A DNA stretch of 5,317 bases, from the NCBI GenBank assembly GCA_937996765.1, contig CALKUG010000051.1, forward strand, positions 1 to 5,317. Direction: 5' to 3'. Shown here in pieces: positions 1 to 5,317 of this stretch. How positions within the stretch are numbered: position 1 is the stretch's first letter; each line of letters starts with the position of its first letter. The position numbers were made by a program, and so were the translations under genes. A model generated the notes under the pieces. The model was not told the DNA's origin. It saw only the letters and a program-made list of their open reading frames with translations, and searched no databases. The stretch is from an uncultured Ignavibacteria bacterium (lineage in GTDB: Bacteria > Bacteroidota > Ignavibacteria > Ignavibacteriales > Ignavibacteriaceae).

Positions 1-2
1 TT

Positions 3-1907
3 ATTCACATTGAGGCAGGTAGCTGGAGTGGTGCAGATAATGGCGACCCTGAATTCAAAAAATGGCTCGGCGACCCCGATGGTACCGGCTACTCACCCGA
101 CCGCAACAGCTGGTCAGTTATGACAGCAGCACAAAATTATGTACACACCGCTGAGCAAATTAACCCAAGCCATGCAAACATGACCGAGGCATGGAAATTC
201 CTCATGGTAGGCCAATCAAGCGATTATTGGTACTGGGATGGCTCATTAGGTGGCATCTGGGATTCAAACCCCGTGAGGGCGGCCAATCAAGCGATTACAC
301 TTACAGAATCGGTTGTCAGTGGCGGTAGCGACCTTACCCCACCAACTATTTTTGTACCGCAACGCGAACCCTATAATCCCGGCGGAACTGAATGGAATCA
401 GTCCATGTCCTCCGATTTTACGGTTTCAACTTATGTGTATGACGTTAGCGACCTCACTTCTGTAACTTTATACTATCGTACCGATAAAGATGGTGTTAAC
501 AGTTTAAATAGTTCGGATAATGAGCTTTATAACGGTGGAACTGAGGTTAATTCTTGGCAAGCCATTGTGATGGATAGTAAAAACTTGCCATCACAAACAA
601 CACCACAACCATTAAAAAAAGCTCCCGAATACTTTGCTAAGATTACCGGTATAAAAGACACCTTGGTAGATTATTATGTTGAAGCAACCGATAAAAAAGG
701 AAATTCAGCCAAAAGCGTTATCCAGCATGTTTATGTTGGTTCAAACTCCGGCGGTGGCGGTGGTGGTGGCGGAAACACATCCGTTAGCTGGTTACCGGTA
801 AATCCCACTATAAACGATTCGATTATTATTACCGTTAAAAATGCCTCGCAATCCATGAAATTGCATTGGGGCGTTAACAATGCAGGCAGTACTTGGATTA
901 CCCCTAACAACGTGTATTGGAAGACAGGCACTGCTCTCTTTGGTTCAGGTCCGGCAGTACAAACTCCGTTTGTTAAAACAGATTCTGTTACCTACCAATT
1001 AACTATTGGACCCTTTAATAACCCCACTCAAAAAGTAGATAGAGTTGCTTTTGTACTCAACTACGCCGATAACACATGGGATAACAACGGAGGTAAAGAT
1101 TATCAGTTTACACTTTCCGGTGGCTCGGGTGGAGGCAAAACATTTGTAATGGATGGCGCTAAGGACGAGAGTGCAGTAAGCGTAGCCGCAAATGGCGGAC
1201 ACAATTTGTATTTGGATTTCAGTGGCAGTACGCTTTATGTAGCTACTGAGTCGGCTTCTAAAGCAGGTAACGACGTATTTATATTTGTTACCGATTCGCT
1301 TCGCAATCCTATCACCGCTCCATGGGCTAAAGCAGGCACCGTTTCCGGTTGGTCGGCTTACCTTGCAAACGAAAGTACCAATAACTACAAAGGTTGGTTC
1401 GATCAACAAGCAAGCGCACAAGCATCTGCTGGTGACATTCTTGAAGGCACGATAGACATGAATTCCGAGTTTGGTTACACGCCTGCTAAAGTTTACATAG
1501 CGGTTGGTCATTATCAAACTACCGACCAAGGTACACTTGTAAAACAAATACCTGCAGGCACCACAGCCAATTCTATAATTGGTAGTACTTTTTTTGAGTA
1601 TAACTTTATTGTATCAAACCAGAACTACATTTCTCATACACCTGAGTCGTTCACGGTTGACCAAAACTTCCCCAATCCTTTTAACCCATCTACAGTGATT
1701 AGTTATGCAATACCATCTACGGGCAGGGTAACCCTTTCTGTTTATGACGTTCTTGGTAACAAAGTAAGCTCGATGGTAGATGAAGAGCAAGCTCCCGGAA
1801 CTTACTCATTACGTTTCAGCGGAGAAGGATTAGCTTCAGGTATTTATTTCTATTCGATTACACATAATTCAACTGCAATCACAAAAAAGATGCAATTGAT
1901 TAAATAA
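3..1907 (+). CDS. GH57-family glycosidase (amylopullulanase-like), secreted by T9SS; 5'-truncated
   Basis: The reading frame is open to the left window edge, so the Met at 120 is internal; 39 coding residues precede it and 634 are visible. The first ~105 residues look like the end of a GH57 alpha-glucan hydrolase: 'HIEAGSWSG', then 'SSDYWYWDG' (fragment residues 72-80) followed by 'WDSNPVRAANQA'. GH57 enzymes cleave alpha-1,4 and/or alpha-1,6 bonds in starch, glycogen or pullulan; the catalytic residues lie upstream and are not visible. An Ig-like module follows (~113-246, beginning near 'PQREPYNPGG'), then eight glycines (250-257), a CBM25-like starch-binding module (~259-371, with 'WDNNGGKDY' at 359-367), a short GGSGGG linker, an unrecognised beta-rich module (~379-535), and a T9SS type A sorting domain (~545-634, 'QNFPNPFNPS', ending KKMQLIK). 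It is probably exported and held at the cell surface. The family call rests on remembered motifs; GH57 is likely, substrate specificity unknown. Confidence 0.78.
   Translation: MHIEAGSWSGADNGDPEFKKWLGDPDGTGYSPDRNSWSVMTAAQNYVHTAEQINPSHANMTEAWKFLMVGQSSDYWYWDGSLGGIWDSNPVRAANQAITLTESVVSGGSDLTPPTIFVPQREPYNPGGTEWNQSMSSDFTVSTYVYDVSDLTSVTLYYRTDKDGVNSLNSSDNELYNGGTEVNSWQAIVMDSKNLPSQTTPQPLKKAPEYFAKITGIKDTLVDYYVEATDKKGNSAKSVIQHVYVGSNSGGGGGGGGNTSVSWLPVNPTINDSIIITVKNASQSMKLHWGVNNAGSTWITPNNVYWKTGTALFGSGPAVQTPFVKTDSVTYQLTIGPFNNPTQKVDRVAFVLNYADNTWDNNGGKDYQFTLSGGSGGGKTFVMDGAKDESAVSVAANGGHNLYLDFSGSTLYVATESASKAGNDVFIFVTDSLRNPITAPWAKAGTVSGWSAYLANESTNNYKGWFDQQASAQASAGDILEGTIDMNSEFGYTPAKVYIAVGHYQTTDQGTLVKQIPAGTTANSIIGSTFFEYNFIVSNQNYISHTPESFTVDQNFPNPFNPSTVISYAIPSTGRVTLSVYDVLGNKVSSMVDEEQAPGTYSLRFSGEGLASGIYFYSITHNSTAITKKMQLIK
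750..773 (+). repeat. (GGN)8 poly-glycine linker tract in the GH57 gene
   Basis: Eight consecutive glycine codons (mixed GGC, GGT, GGA) form a low-complexity tract between the Ig-like module and the CBM25-like module. It is in frame and marks a flexible domain boundary. The mixed codons suggest selection for glycine rather than pure slippage, although tracts like this can still vary in length between strains. A second, shorter glycine-rich linker (GGSGGG) lies at about 1119-1136. Confidence 0.85.
1635..1904 (+). other. T9SS type A C-terminal sorting domain of the GH57 protein
   Basis: The last ~90 residues carry the hallmark blocks of the Por secretion-system sorting domain: 'FTVDQNFPNPFNPSTVISY', then 'VTLSVYDVLGNKV', 'GTYSLRF', 'LASGIYFY' and the basic end 'KKMQLIK'. 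In known T9SS this beta-sandwich domain directs export across the outer membrane, after which it is removed or replaced by an anchor at the surface. It is nearly colinear with the domain at the end of the convergent gene. Confidence 0.93.
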
Positions 1908-1932
1908 TATCCGATTAGGTTATTAACAAAAA

Positions 1933-1960
1933 ACCGGCAGCATATTTCTATGCTGCCGGT
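1933..1960 (-). terminator. Intrinsic terminator between convergent genes (U-tract on minus strand)
   Basis: A perfect 12-bp inverted repeat, ACCGGCAGCATA / TATGCTGCCGGT, encloses a 4-base loop. Read on the minus strand it is followed at once by TTTTTGTTAATA, a good U-tract, so it should end transcripts of the gene that stops at 1993. Read on the plus strand it is followed by CTGTTCAAAT, a poor U-tract. It may therefore stop the GH57 transcript less efficiently or mainly protect its 3' end. Confidence 0.85.
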
Positions 1961-1992
1961 CTGTTCAAATTAAGGGAGAGTTATAAAAGAGA

Positions 1993-3324
1993 TTACTTAA
2001 CGAGCATCATTTTCTTTGTTGCTGTCATGATTTTACCCATAGCGTCAACTGCGCTAATTTGATAAATATACTGACCACTTGTAAGAGCAGAAGCATCAAA
2101 AGTAAAGTTATGAACGCCTGCGGTGTAAACACCTTCGGTTAATAACGAAACTTCTTGACCTAATACATCAAACACTCTCAACGAAACACGTGACTCAGCA
2201 GGAAGCGAGAACGATATTGAGGTTGTAGGGTTAAATGGGTTAGGATAGTTCTGCGAAAGTTCAAACTGTGCAGGTGTAACACCCGAAACTTCGATAGATG
2301 ATGAATAAGCGAATGTACCATCGAAATCAACTTGTTTTAAGCGATAGGTATAGGTTTGACCAGCGTTAACTGAGTTATCAACAAATGAATACTGTGATAA
2401 TTCGGTTGTGGTTCCACGACCGTCAACAAATGTAACTTCAGCAAAATCAACTCCGTTTACACTTCTTTCAACAGCAAAACCTTTGTTGTTAAGTTCAGAA
2501 GCGGTTGACCATTGTAATTCAACTGCATTGGTAAGAGCTGTAGCGGTAAAGCTTGTTAACTCAACAGGAAGCGGCATATTGGTGAAAACAAGATTTCTCC
2601 ATGTTCCACCCCACTCAGATCCCCACCATTGTTTGTAGAAAGAACCACTTGCACCCCATGGCTGAATGTTGCCACCGGTATAATCATCTGGTTCCATCAT
2701 CACAACGGTAACTTTTGCGGTATCCATTCCTGAAGTGAATCCAAGTTTATCTAATTCAACCATAATTTCAGCGGTAAAACCTGCATCAACTGTAGCTGAA
2801 TCGTTAACTGTACCAGCGCCAAGTACAAGACCAACACCTATACCTTTTGTTGTATCAGCTGCAGGTGAAATCTCGAACTTCATAGGTGAATTACCAGCTT
2901 GGTTGAACATAAGTTTAACTTCTGTTTCGCCACCACCTGGTTTTACTATTTTCATGAAAAGGCCATCACCTTCCCAGCTATCACCAAAACGACAAATTTG
3001 TTTATCGTTCGATTTGAGAGAAACATACAGTTTGAGTCCTGATTTCAAGAAACGAACTTCCATTTGCGAGCTGTCGGTATAAGCTGGTTTTACTGTAGCA
3101 CCGTTTGTTGCGGTGTTTGCTAATCCGCTTGCAACAGTACTTTTACCTAACAAAATATATTTTGCCGGGAAGCCCCATGCGGCTTCATTCAAATTTCCAT
3201 CAACAGTTATTACTGATGCGTTATCGTAAACAGGTAAATTTATAGGGTCAGCAGTTTGTGCCTTCACTACCATGGCAAAAATTGCCACCAAAAAGAAAGA
3301 AGCTAATCTTGTATTAAGCTTCAT
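1993..3324 (-). CDS. T9SS-exported CBM9-like carbohydrate-binding protein
   Basis: A complete 443-residue protein. The start at 3324 is supported by a strong GGAGGT four bases upstream and by the signal peptide that follows it (residues 1-22, basic KLNTR, hydrophobic core, cleavage near VKA|Q). Residues ~30-248 resemble a CBM9-like/DOMON beta-sandwich: 'ITVDGNLNEAAWGFPA', 'LKLYVSLKSND', 'SWEGDGLFMKI', and a Trp-rich end (W223, W233, W234, W238, W242). An Fn3-like module follows (~251-347, 'LPVELTSFTATA', 'NNKGFAVERS'), then the T9SS sorting domain (353-443). No glycosidase catalytic domain is recognisable, so a binding role at the cell surface is inferred; the ligand (glucan, other glycan, or something else) is unknown. 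It is the only gene here with a visible dedicated promoter and operator, and it ends at the shared hairpin facing the GH57 gene. Confidence 0.85.
   Translation of the reverse strand: MKLNTRLASFFLVAIFAMVVKAQTADPINLPVYDNASVITVDGNLNEAAWGFPAKYILLGKSTVASGLANTATNGATVKPAYTDSSQMEVRFLKSGLKLYVSLKSNDKQICRFGDSWEGDGLFMKIVKPGGGETEVKLMFNQAGNSPMKFEISPAADTTKGIGVGLVLGAGTVNDSATVDAGFTAEIMVELDKLGFTSGMDTAKVTVVMMEPDDYTGGNIQPWGASGSFYKQWWGSEWGGTWRNLVFTNMPLPVELTSFTATALTNAVELQWSTASELNNKGFAVERSVNGVDFAEVTFVDGRGTTTELSQYSFVDNSVNAGQTYTYRLKQVDFDGTFAYSSSIEVSGVTPAQFELSQNYPNPFNPTTSISFSLPAESRVSLRVFDVLGQEVSLLTEGVYTAGVHNFTFDASALTSGQYIYQISAVDAMGKIMTATKKMMLVK
1996..2268 (-). other. T9SS type A C-terminal sorting domain of the CBM9-like protein
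   Basis: Residues 353-443 show 'FELSQNYPNPFNPTTSIS', 'VSLRVFDVLGQEV', 'AGVHNFTFD', 'LTSGQYIYQI' and the end 'KKMMLVK'. This is the same architecture as the sorting domain of the convergent GH57 protein. It is evidence that this protein is T9SS cargo rather than periplasmic. Confidence 0.94.
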
Positions 3325-3328
3325 ATAA

Positions 3329-3334
3329 ACCTCC
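3329..3334 (-). promoter_or_regulatory. Shine-Dalgarno GGAGGT of the CBM9-like gene
   Basis: Minus-strand GGAGGT sits four bases before the ATG (GGAGGT-TTAT-ATG). It is a full match to the anti-SD core and fixes the start at 3324. Such strong SD use is uncommon in classical Bacteroidia and fits an Ignavibacteria/Chlorobi-like host. Confidence 0.85.
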
Positions 3335-3361
3335 GGGGTTATTGATGATTGATGATGTTAA

Positions 3362-3379
3362 AATGTAAACGATTACATT
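3362..3379. promoter_or_regulatory. LacI-family-type operator
   Basis: The minus strand reads AATGTAATCGTTTACATT: two 9-base half-sites matching at 8 of 9 positions, centred on CG. The even-length palindrome with a central CG and a TGTAA...TTACA frame is characteristic of LacI/GalR-family operators. It begins three bases downstream of the predicted -10 box, so it covers the expected transcription start (about 3376), a position suited to repression. The regulator gene is not in this window. A different HTH regulator cannot be excluded. Confidence 0.75.
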
Positions 3380-3382
3380 CTT

Positions 3383-3411
3383 AAATTAGGAAAATTTTTA
3401 CCCCTTGTCAA
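3383..3411 (-). promoter_or_regulatory. Sigma70-type promoter of the CBM9-like gene
   Basis: On the minus strand, a perfect -35 box TTGACA (3411-3406) is followed after exactly 17 bases by TAATTT (3388-3383). This -10 box keeps the most conserved bases (T1, A2, T6) of TATAAT. The expected start is near 3376, giving a leader of about 50 bases. The leader contains the operator, a short CATCAAT direct repeat (within 3341-3357) and the SD. No Bacteroidia-style TAnnTTTG -7 element was evident at matching spacing. Confidence 0.65.
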
Positions 3412-3443
3412 GGGATATTTTAATACTTAAATGAAAAACTGTA

Positions 3444-4811
3444 TTATTTTTTTACAAAACCAAGCTTTTTGAGCCCTGATTGAATAACGGGGTCACGCAT
3501 TGTGTATTCCCAAATCAAACCGGTGCGCATATTTTCAATCATTACAACAAAAGGACCTTGGTCTATTCCGATAAAATCAGGATTATACCAATTCAACGTA
3601 AGATTGAAAGCATCTAAAAATCCGTATTTACCCCATAGCCCTTTTTTGCCGTACTTCGAGTACATATTTTCCAAAGTTGGTATCACTATTTCGGGCGCAA
3701 ATGCAATTGAGCCACCTGGGGCAGTAGGGGCAATAGTTCCGTCATCGTCATACCATACCGATGTACCCATTGTTCCCCTTGCATGATATGTCTTAAATTT
3801 TTTATCAGCAAAATTGTATTTTTCACCAGGTCCGTCGCTCGCGGTAAATCCCCATGTTAACGAGTCGTGACCCACCCAACCCATAGGGTTTTCAATAGCA
3901 TACTTTTGTTGTACAAATGTTGCACGACGTGAGTTTTCAAAATAATCAATACCCTTTTCAGCCATATATCCATCATAGATTCCTCTAAAATCGATAAACT
4001 TGTGCGAGAATTGGTGACCAAATAAAGGCCCAAAACCAACATGACCTAAACCCGGGTAGGGTTCAATCCATTCATAACCTTTTAACCACGATTGATAACC
4101 GGCTTCGTAACCTTCCCAACCGGAACCGGCAGCTATTATAAACAGAATCAACGCTTCATTATAACCGCGCCAACCCCATTCTTGCAAACCTTTTTCAGGG
4201 TACCATGCCATCGAAATATTATTCTCGTGTATTGATGTGGGTGAAAGCTGCATAAACTCCCAATCCACGCGGTAAGTAAGCGAGTCGCCTAATACTCGAA
4301 TTCTTTTTTCTGTTTCATTATCACCATTAAAATATTGCACACCAAAACGAATACCGGCAAGCAATAACGCTGTATCAACAGAGGAGAGTTCGCATTTCCA
4401 AACGCGCTTGCCGGCATCCATTGTAATAAAGTGGTAGTAAAAACCTTTATATCCTGTTGCATCGGGATGCGTTGATTGCTCGGAATTCATTAAGAACTCT
4501 AACAGACGCAGCGTTTTTGCAGCAGCTGCATCACGAGCCAACCAACCATGCTCAACTCCCACCGCCCATGAGGGTATAGCAAAACCTACGGCTGCCATAC
4601 TTGCAGGTGATTCGGCGGTTGAGCGATCCCGTACCAATCCGTTTTCGGGATTTATCTCTTCGATAAAGTACTTGTAAGAATAATACTGGATACTGTCTAT
4701 TAACTTCTCTTGCTCTGGCGTTGCCGTGTAGGGCACGGAATAATTATGTTTTGGCATTTGAGCTTGTGCCACCACAAAAAACAAAGCAACCGTAAGCAGT
4801 AGTAGTTTCAT
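3444..4811 (-). CDS. GH144/glucoamylase-like (PF10091-type) glycoside hydrolase, periplasmic
   Basis: A complete 455-residue protein, about the usual length of single-domain GH144 enzymes. The start is supported by AAGGA four bases upstream and by a signal peptide (residues 1-17, MKLLLLTVALFFVVAQA|Q). There is no lipobox cysteine and no T9SS sorting domain, so a soluble periplasmic location is inferred. The (alpha/alpha)6-type family blocks are clear: 'NGLVRDRS' (57-64), 'ELSSVDTALLLAG' (141-153), 'RGYNEALILF' (215-224), 'HQFSHKFIDFRGI' (266-278), 'GFTASDGPGEKY' (321-332), 'DDGTIAPTAPGGSIAFAPE' (356-374) and 'GIDQGPFVVMIENMRTGLIW' (415-434). Characterised GH144 members hydrolyse beta-1,2-glucans to sophorose or short sophoro-oligosaccharides; many relatives are only annotated 'glucoamylase-like'. 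Acidic candidates for catalysis are E141, D146 and E219, not verified. It lies 11 bases after the PorV-like gene, so the two are probably co-transcribed. No strong terminator follows it. Confidence 0.87.
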   Translation of the reverse strand: MKLLLLTVALFFVVAQAQMPKHNYSVPYTATPEQEKLIDSIQYYSYKYFIEEINPENGLVRDRSTAESPASMAAVGFAIPSWAVGVEHGWLARDAAAAKTLRLLEFLMNSEQSTHPDATGYKGFYYHFITMDAGKRVWKCELSSVDTALLLAGIRFGVQYFNGDNETEKRIRVLGDSLTYRVDWEFMQLSPTSIHENNISMAWYPEKGLQEWGWRGYNEALILFIIAAGSGWEGYEAGYQSWLKGYEWIEPYPGLGHVGFGPLFGHQFSHKFIDFRGIYDGYMAEKGIDYFENSRRATFVQQKYAIENPMGWVGHDSLTWGFTASDGPGEKYNFADKKFKTYHARGTMGTSVWYDDDGTIAPTAPGGSIAFAPEIVIPTLENMYSKYGKKGLWGKYGFLDAFNLTLNWYNPDFIGIDQGPFVVMIENMRTGLIWEYTMRDPVIQSGLKKLGFVKK

Positions 4812-4815
4812 ATAA

Positions 4816-4820
4816 TCCTT
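4816..4820 (-). promoter_or_regulatory. Shine-Dalgarno AAGGA of the GH144-like gene
   Basis: Minus-strand AAGGA lies entirely in the 11-base gap between the stop of the PorV-like gene (4823) and the ATG (4811), followed by the same TTAT spacer as the CBM9-like gene. This placement suggests translational coupling and supports the chosen start. Confidence 0.75.
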
Positions 4821-4822
4821 TT

Positions 4823-5317
4823 TTATAATCCTAATCCAACAGTAAACCTATGCACTTGGTCAAGGCGTCCGTAATCAGCCCATGCATAATCAAAACGTAC
4901 GTTTGAATAATCATTCACTTTCAGGTTAATACCTGCTCCAAGCATCAATCCGCCTTCCGAATCATCAACAAACAAATCGCGATAACCACCACGTACTGCA
5001 AACATTTCAAAGAATGTCCACTCAGCACCAACGGAAAGCTTCTCATAATTATCGTTTGGATGAAGTGCATCAACACTAAGAAGAAGTGAATTGCCACGGG
5101 AAATCGTAATAGGATACGAAATTCCGACACGGAAAACCGTAGGCAATGAATAATCATCGGTACGTAATTCTGCCGGTAAACCGTCGTTATCGCCATATTT
5201 GTCAGGGTCGAAATCATAGTCTATATAAAGATCTCTACCGTCGTATCCTGAGCGAGGACCAAAGTTGGAAACACTTGCTCCAAGTGTTAAGCCACCTTCT
5301 TCCACCTGATATAAAAC
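4823..5317 (-). CDS. PorV/PorQ-family outer-membrane beta-barrel protein; 5'-truncated
   Basis: The frame runs off the right window edge; the GTG at 5305 is an internal valine (residues VLYQ precede it), so 164 C-terminal residues are visible. Alternating hydrophobic and polar strands with Gly and aromatic residues, such as 'TLGASVSNFGP', 'FRVGISYPI', 'LSVGAEWTFFEMFAVRGGY', 'GLMLGAGINL' and 'DYAWADYGRLDQVHRFTVGLGL', match the C-terminal part of PorV/PorQ-like proteins. The last strand ends in a typical barrel-terminal pattern. In known T9SS, PorV binds sorting-domain cargo and carries it to the PorU sortase; many paralogues of unknown cargo occur in Ignavibacteria. An acidic loop (fragment residues ~26-46) is rich in Asp. 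Whether this is the core PorV or an accessory paralogue cannot be told from the fragment. It is followed after 11 bases by the GH144-like gene. Confidence 0.75.
   Translation of the reverse strand, partial: VLYQVEEGGLTLGASVSNFGPRSGYDGRDLYIDYDFDPDKYGDNDGLPAELRTDDYSLPTVFRVGISYPITISRGNSLLLSVDALHPNDNYEKLSVGAEWTFFEMFAVRGGYRDLFVDDSEGGLMLGAGINLKVNDYSNVRFDYAWADYGRLDQVHRFTVGLGL

Noticed and set aside
120..122. ATG at 120 as the start of the GH57 gene
   Set aside because: The same frame stays open to the window edge and encodes family-like sequence (HIEAGSWSG and following), no SD is present, and no signal peptide follows this Met.
731..931. Minus-strand frame with a proline-rich tail
   Set aside because: The poly-proline run is simply the antisense of the GGN linker codons in the GH57 gene.
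999..1547. 182-residue open frame on the minus strand inside the GH57 gene
   Set aside because: It is antisense to a well-supported coding region, its product has no recognisable domain, and it has no convincing SD.
2408..3082. Plus-strand open frames (2408-2638 and 2735-3082) inside the CBM9-like gene
   Set aside because: They are shadows of a complete gene with signal peptide and sorting domain on the other strand and have no family-like features.
3402..3414. Short inverted repeat CCCTT-GAC-AAGGG as terminator of the GH144-like gene
   Set aside because: The stem is only 5 bp with a 3-base loop, no proper U-tract follows, and the sequence is better explained as containing the TTGACA -35 box. 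A weak role cannot be excluded.
3502..4042. Small frames on both strands (3502-3786 plus, 3857-4042 minus) inside the GH144-like gene
   Set aside because: They overlap conserved family blocks of the hydrolase in another frame and have no independent support.
4945..5217. 90-residue alternative minus-strand frame within the PorV-like gene
   Set aside because: It overlaps the barrel-coding frame, which is clearly family-like, and its own translation is not recognisable.
5303..5305. GTG as the start of the PorV-like gene
   Set aside because: The frame continues to the window edge, the protein would lack a signal peptide and most of the barrel, and no SD precedes it.

Overview
The window most resembles the genome of a Bacteroidota/Chlorobi-group bacterium near Ignavibacteria (Ignavibacterium, Melioribacter and relatives). 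Two encoded proteins end in the type IX secretion (T9SS) C-terminal sorting domain with the 'QN[FY]PNPFNP[ST]T' signature, and one carries the 'LPVELTSFTA' Fn3-like module that often precedes this domain in that group. A PorV/PorQ-type outer-membrane protein is also present. Both visible gene starts have purine-rich Shine-Dalgarno sequences, and the one clear promoter has a perfect TTGACA -35 box. Both fit Ignavibacteria better than classical Bacteroidia. The assignment is an inference, made without a database search.

Layout. Positions 3-1907 (+) hold the 3' part of a large secreted GH57-family glycosidase: the end of the catalytic region, an Ig-like module, a poly-glycine linker, a CBM25-like starch-binding module, an unrecognised beta-rich module and a T9SS sorting domain. 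A perfect 12-bp hairpin (1933-1960) separates it from the convergent minus-strand genes. In transcription order these are a PorV/PorQ-family outer-membrane protein (5317 to 4823, 5' end cut by the window edge); a GH144/glucoamylase-like periplasmic hydrolase (4811 to 3444), starting 11 bases after the first gene; a 119-base intergenic region; and a T9SS-exported protein with a CBM9-like domain and no recognisable catalytic domain (3324 to 1993).

The intergenic region 3325-3443 is the main regulatory element. It has a TTGACA-17-TAATTT promoter, then a near-perfect 18-bp inverted repeat centred on CG (AATGTAATCGTTTACATT), the shape of a LacI-family operator, placed over the expected transcription start.

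Taken together, the window looks like a glucan-use locus that works through T9SS surface display. A GH57 enzyme with a starch-binding module would cut alpha-glucan outside the cell, and the CBM9-like protein would bind glycan at the surface. PorV-type proteins shuttle sorting-domain cargo to the sortase in known T9SS, and the GH144-like enzyme would act on oligosaccharides in the periplasm. A LacI-type sugar sensor probably controls at least the CBM9-like gene. The individual families are known; the regulated pairing is the part worth following up. No RNA genes, CRISPR arrays, insertion sequences or phage genes were seen.
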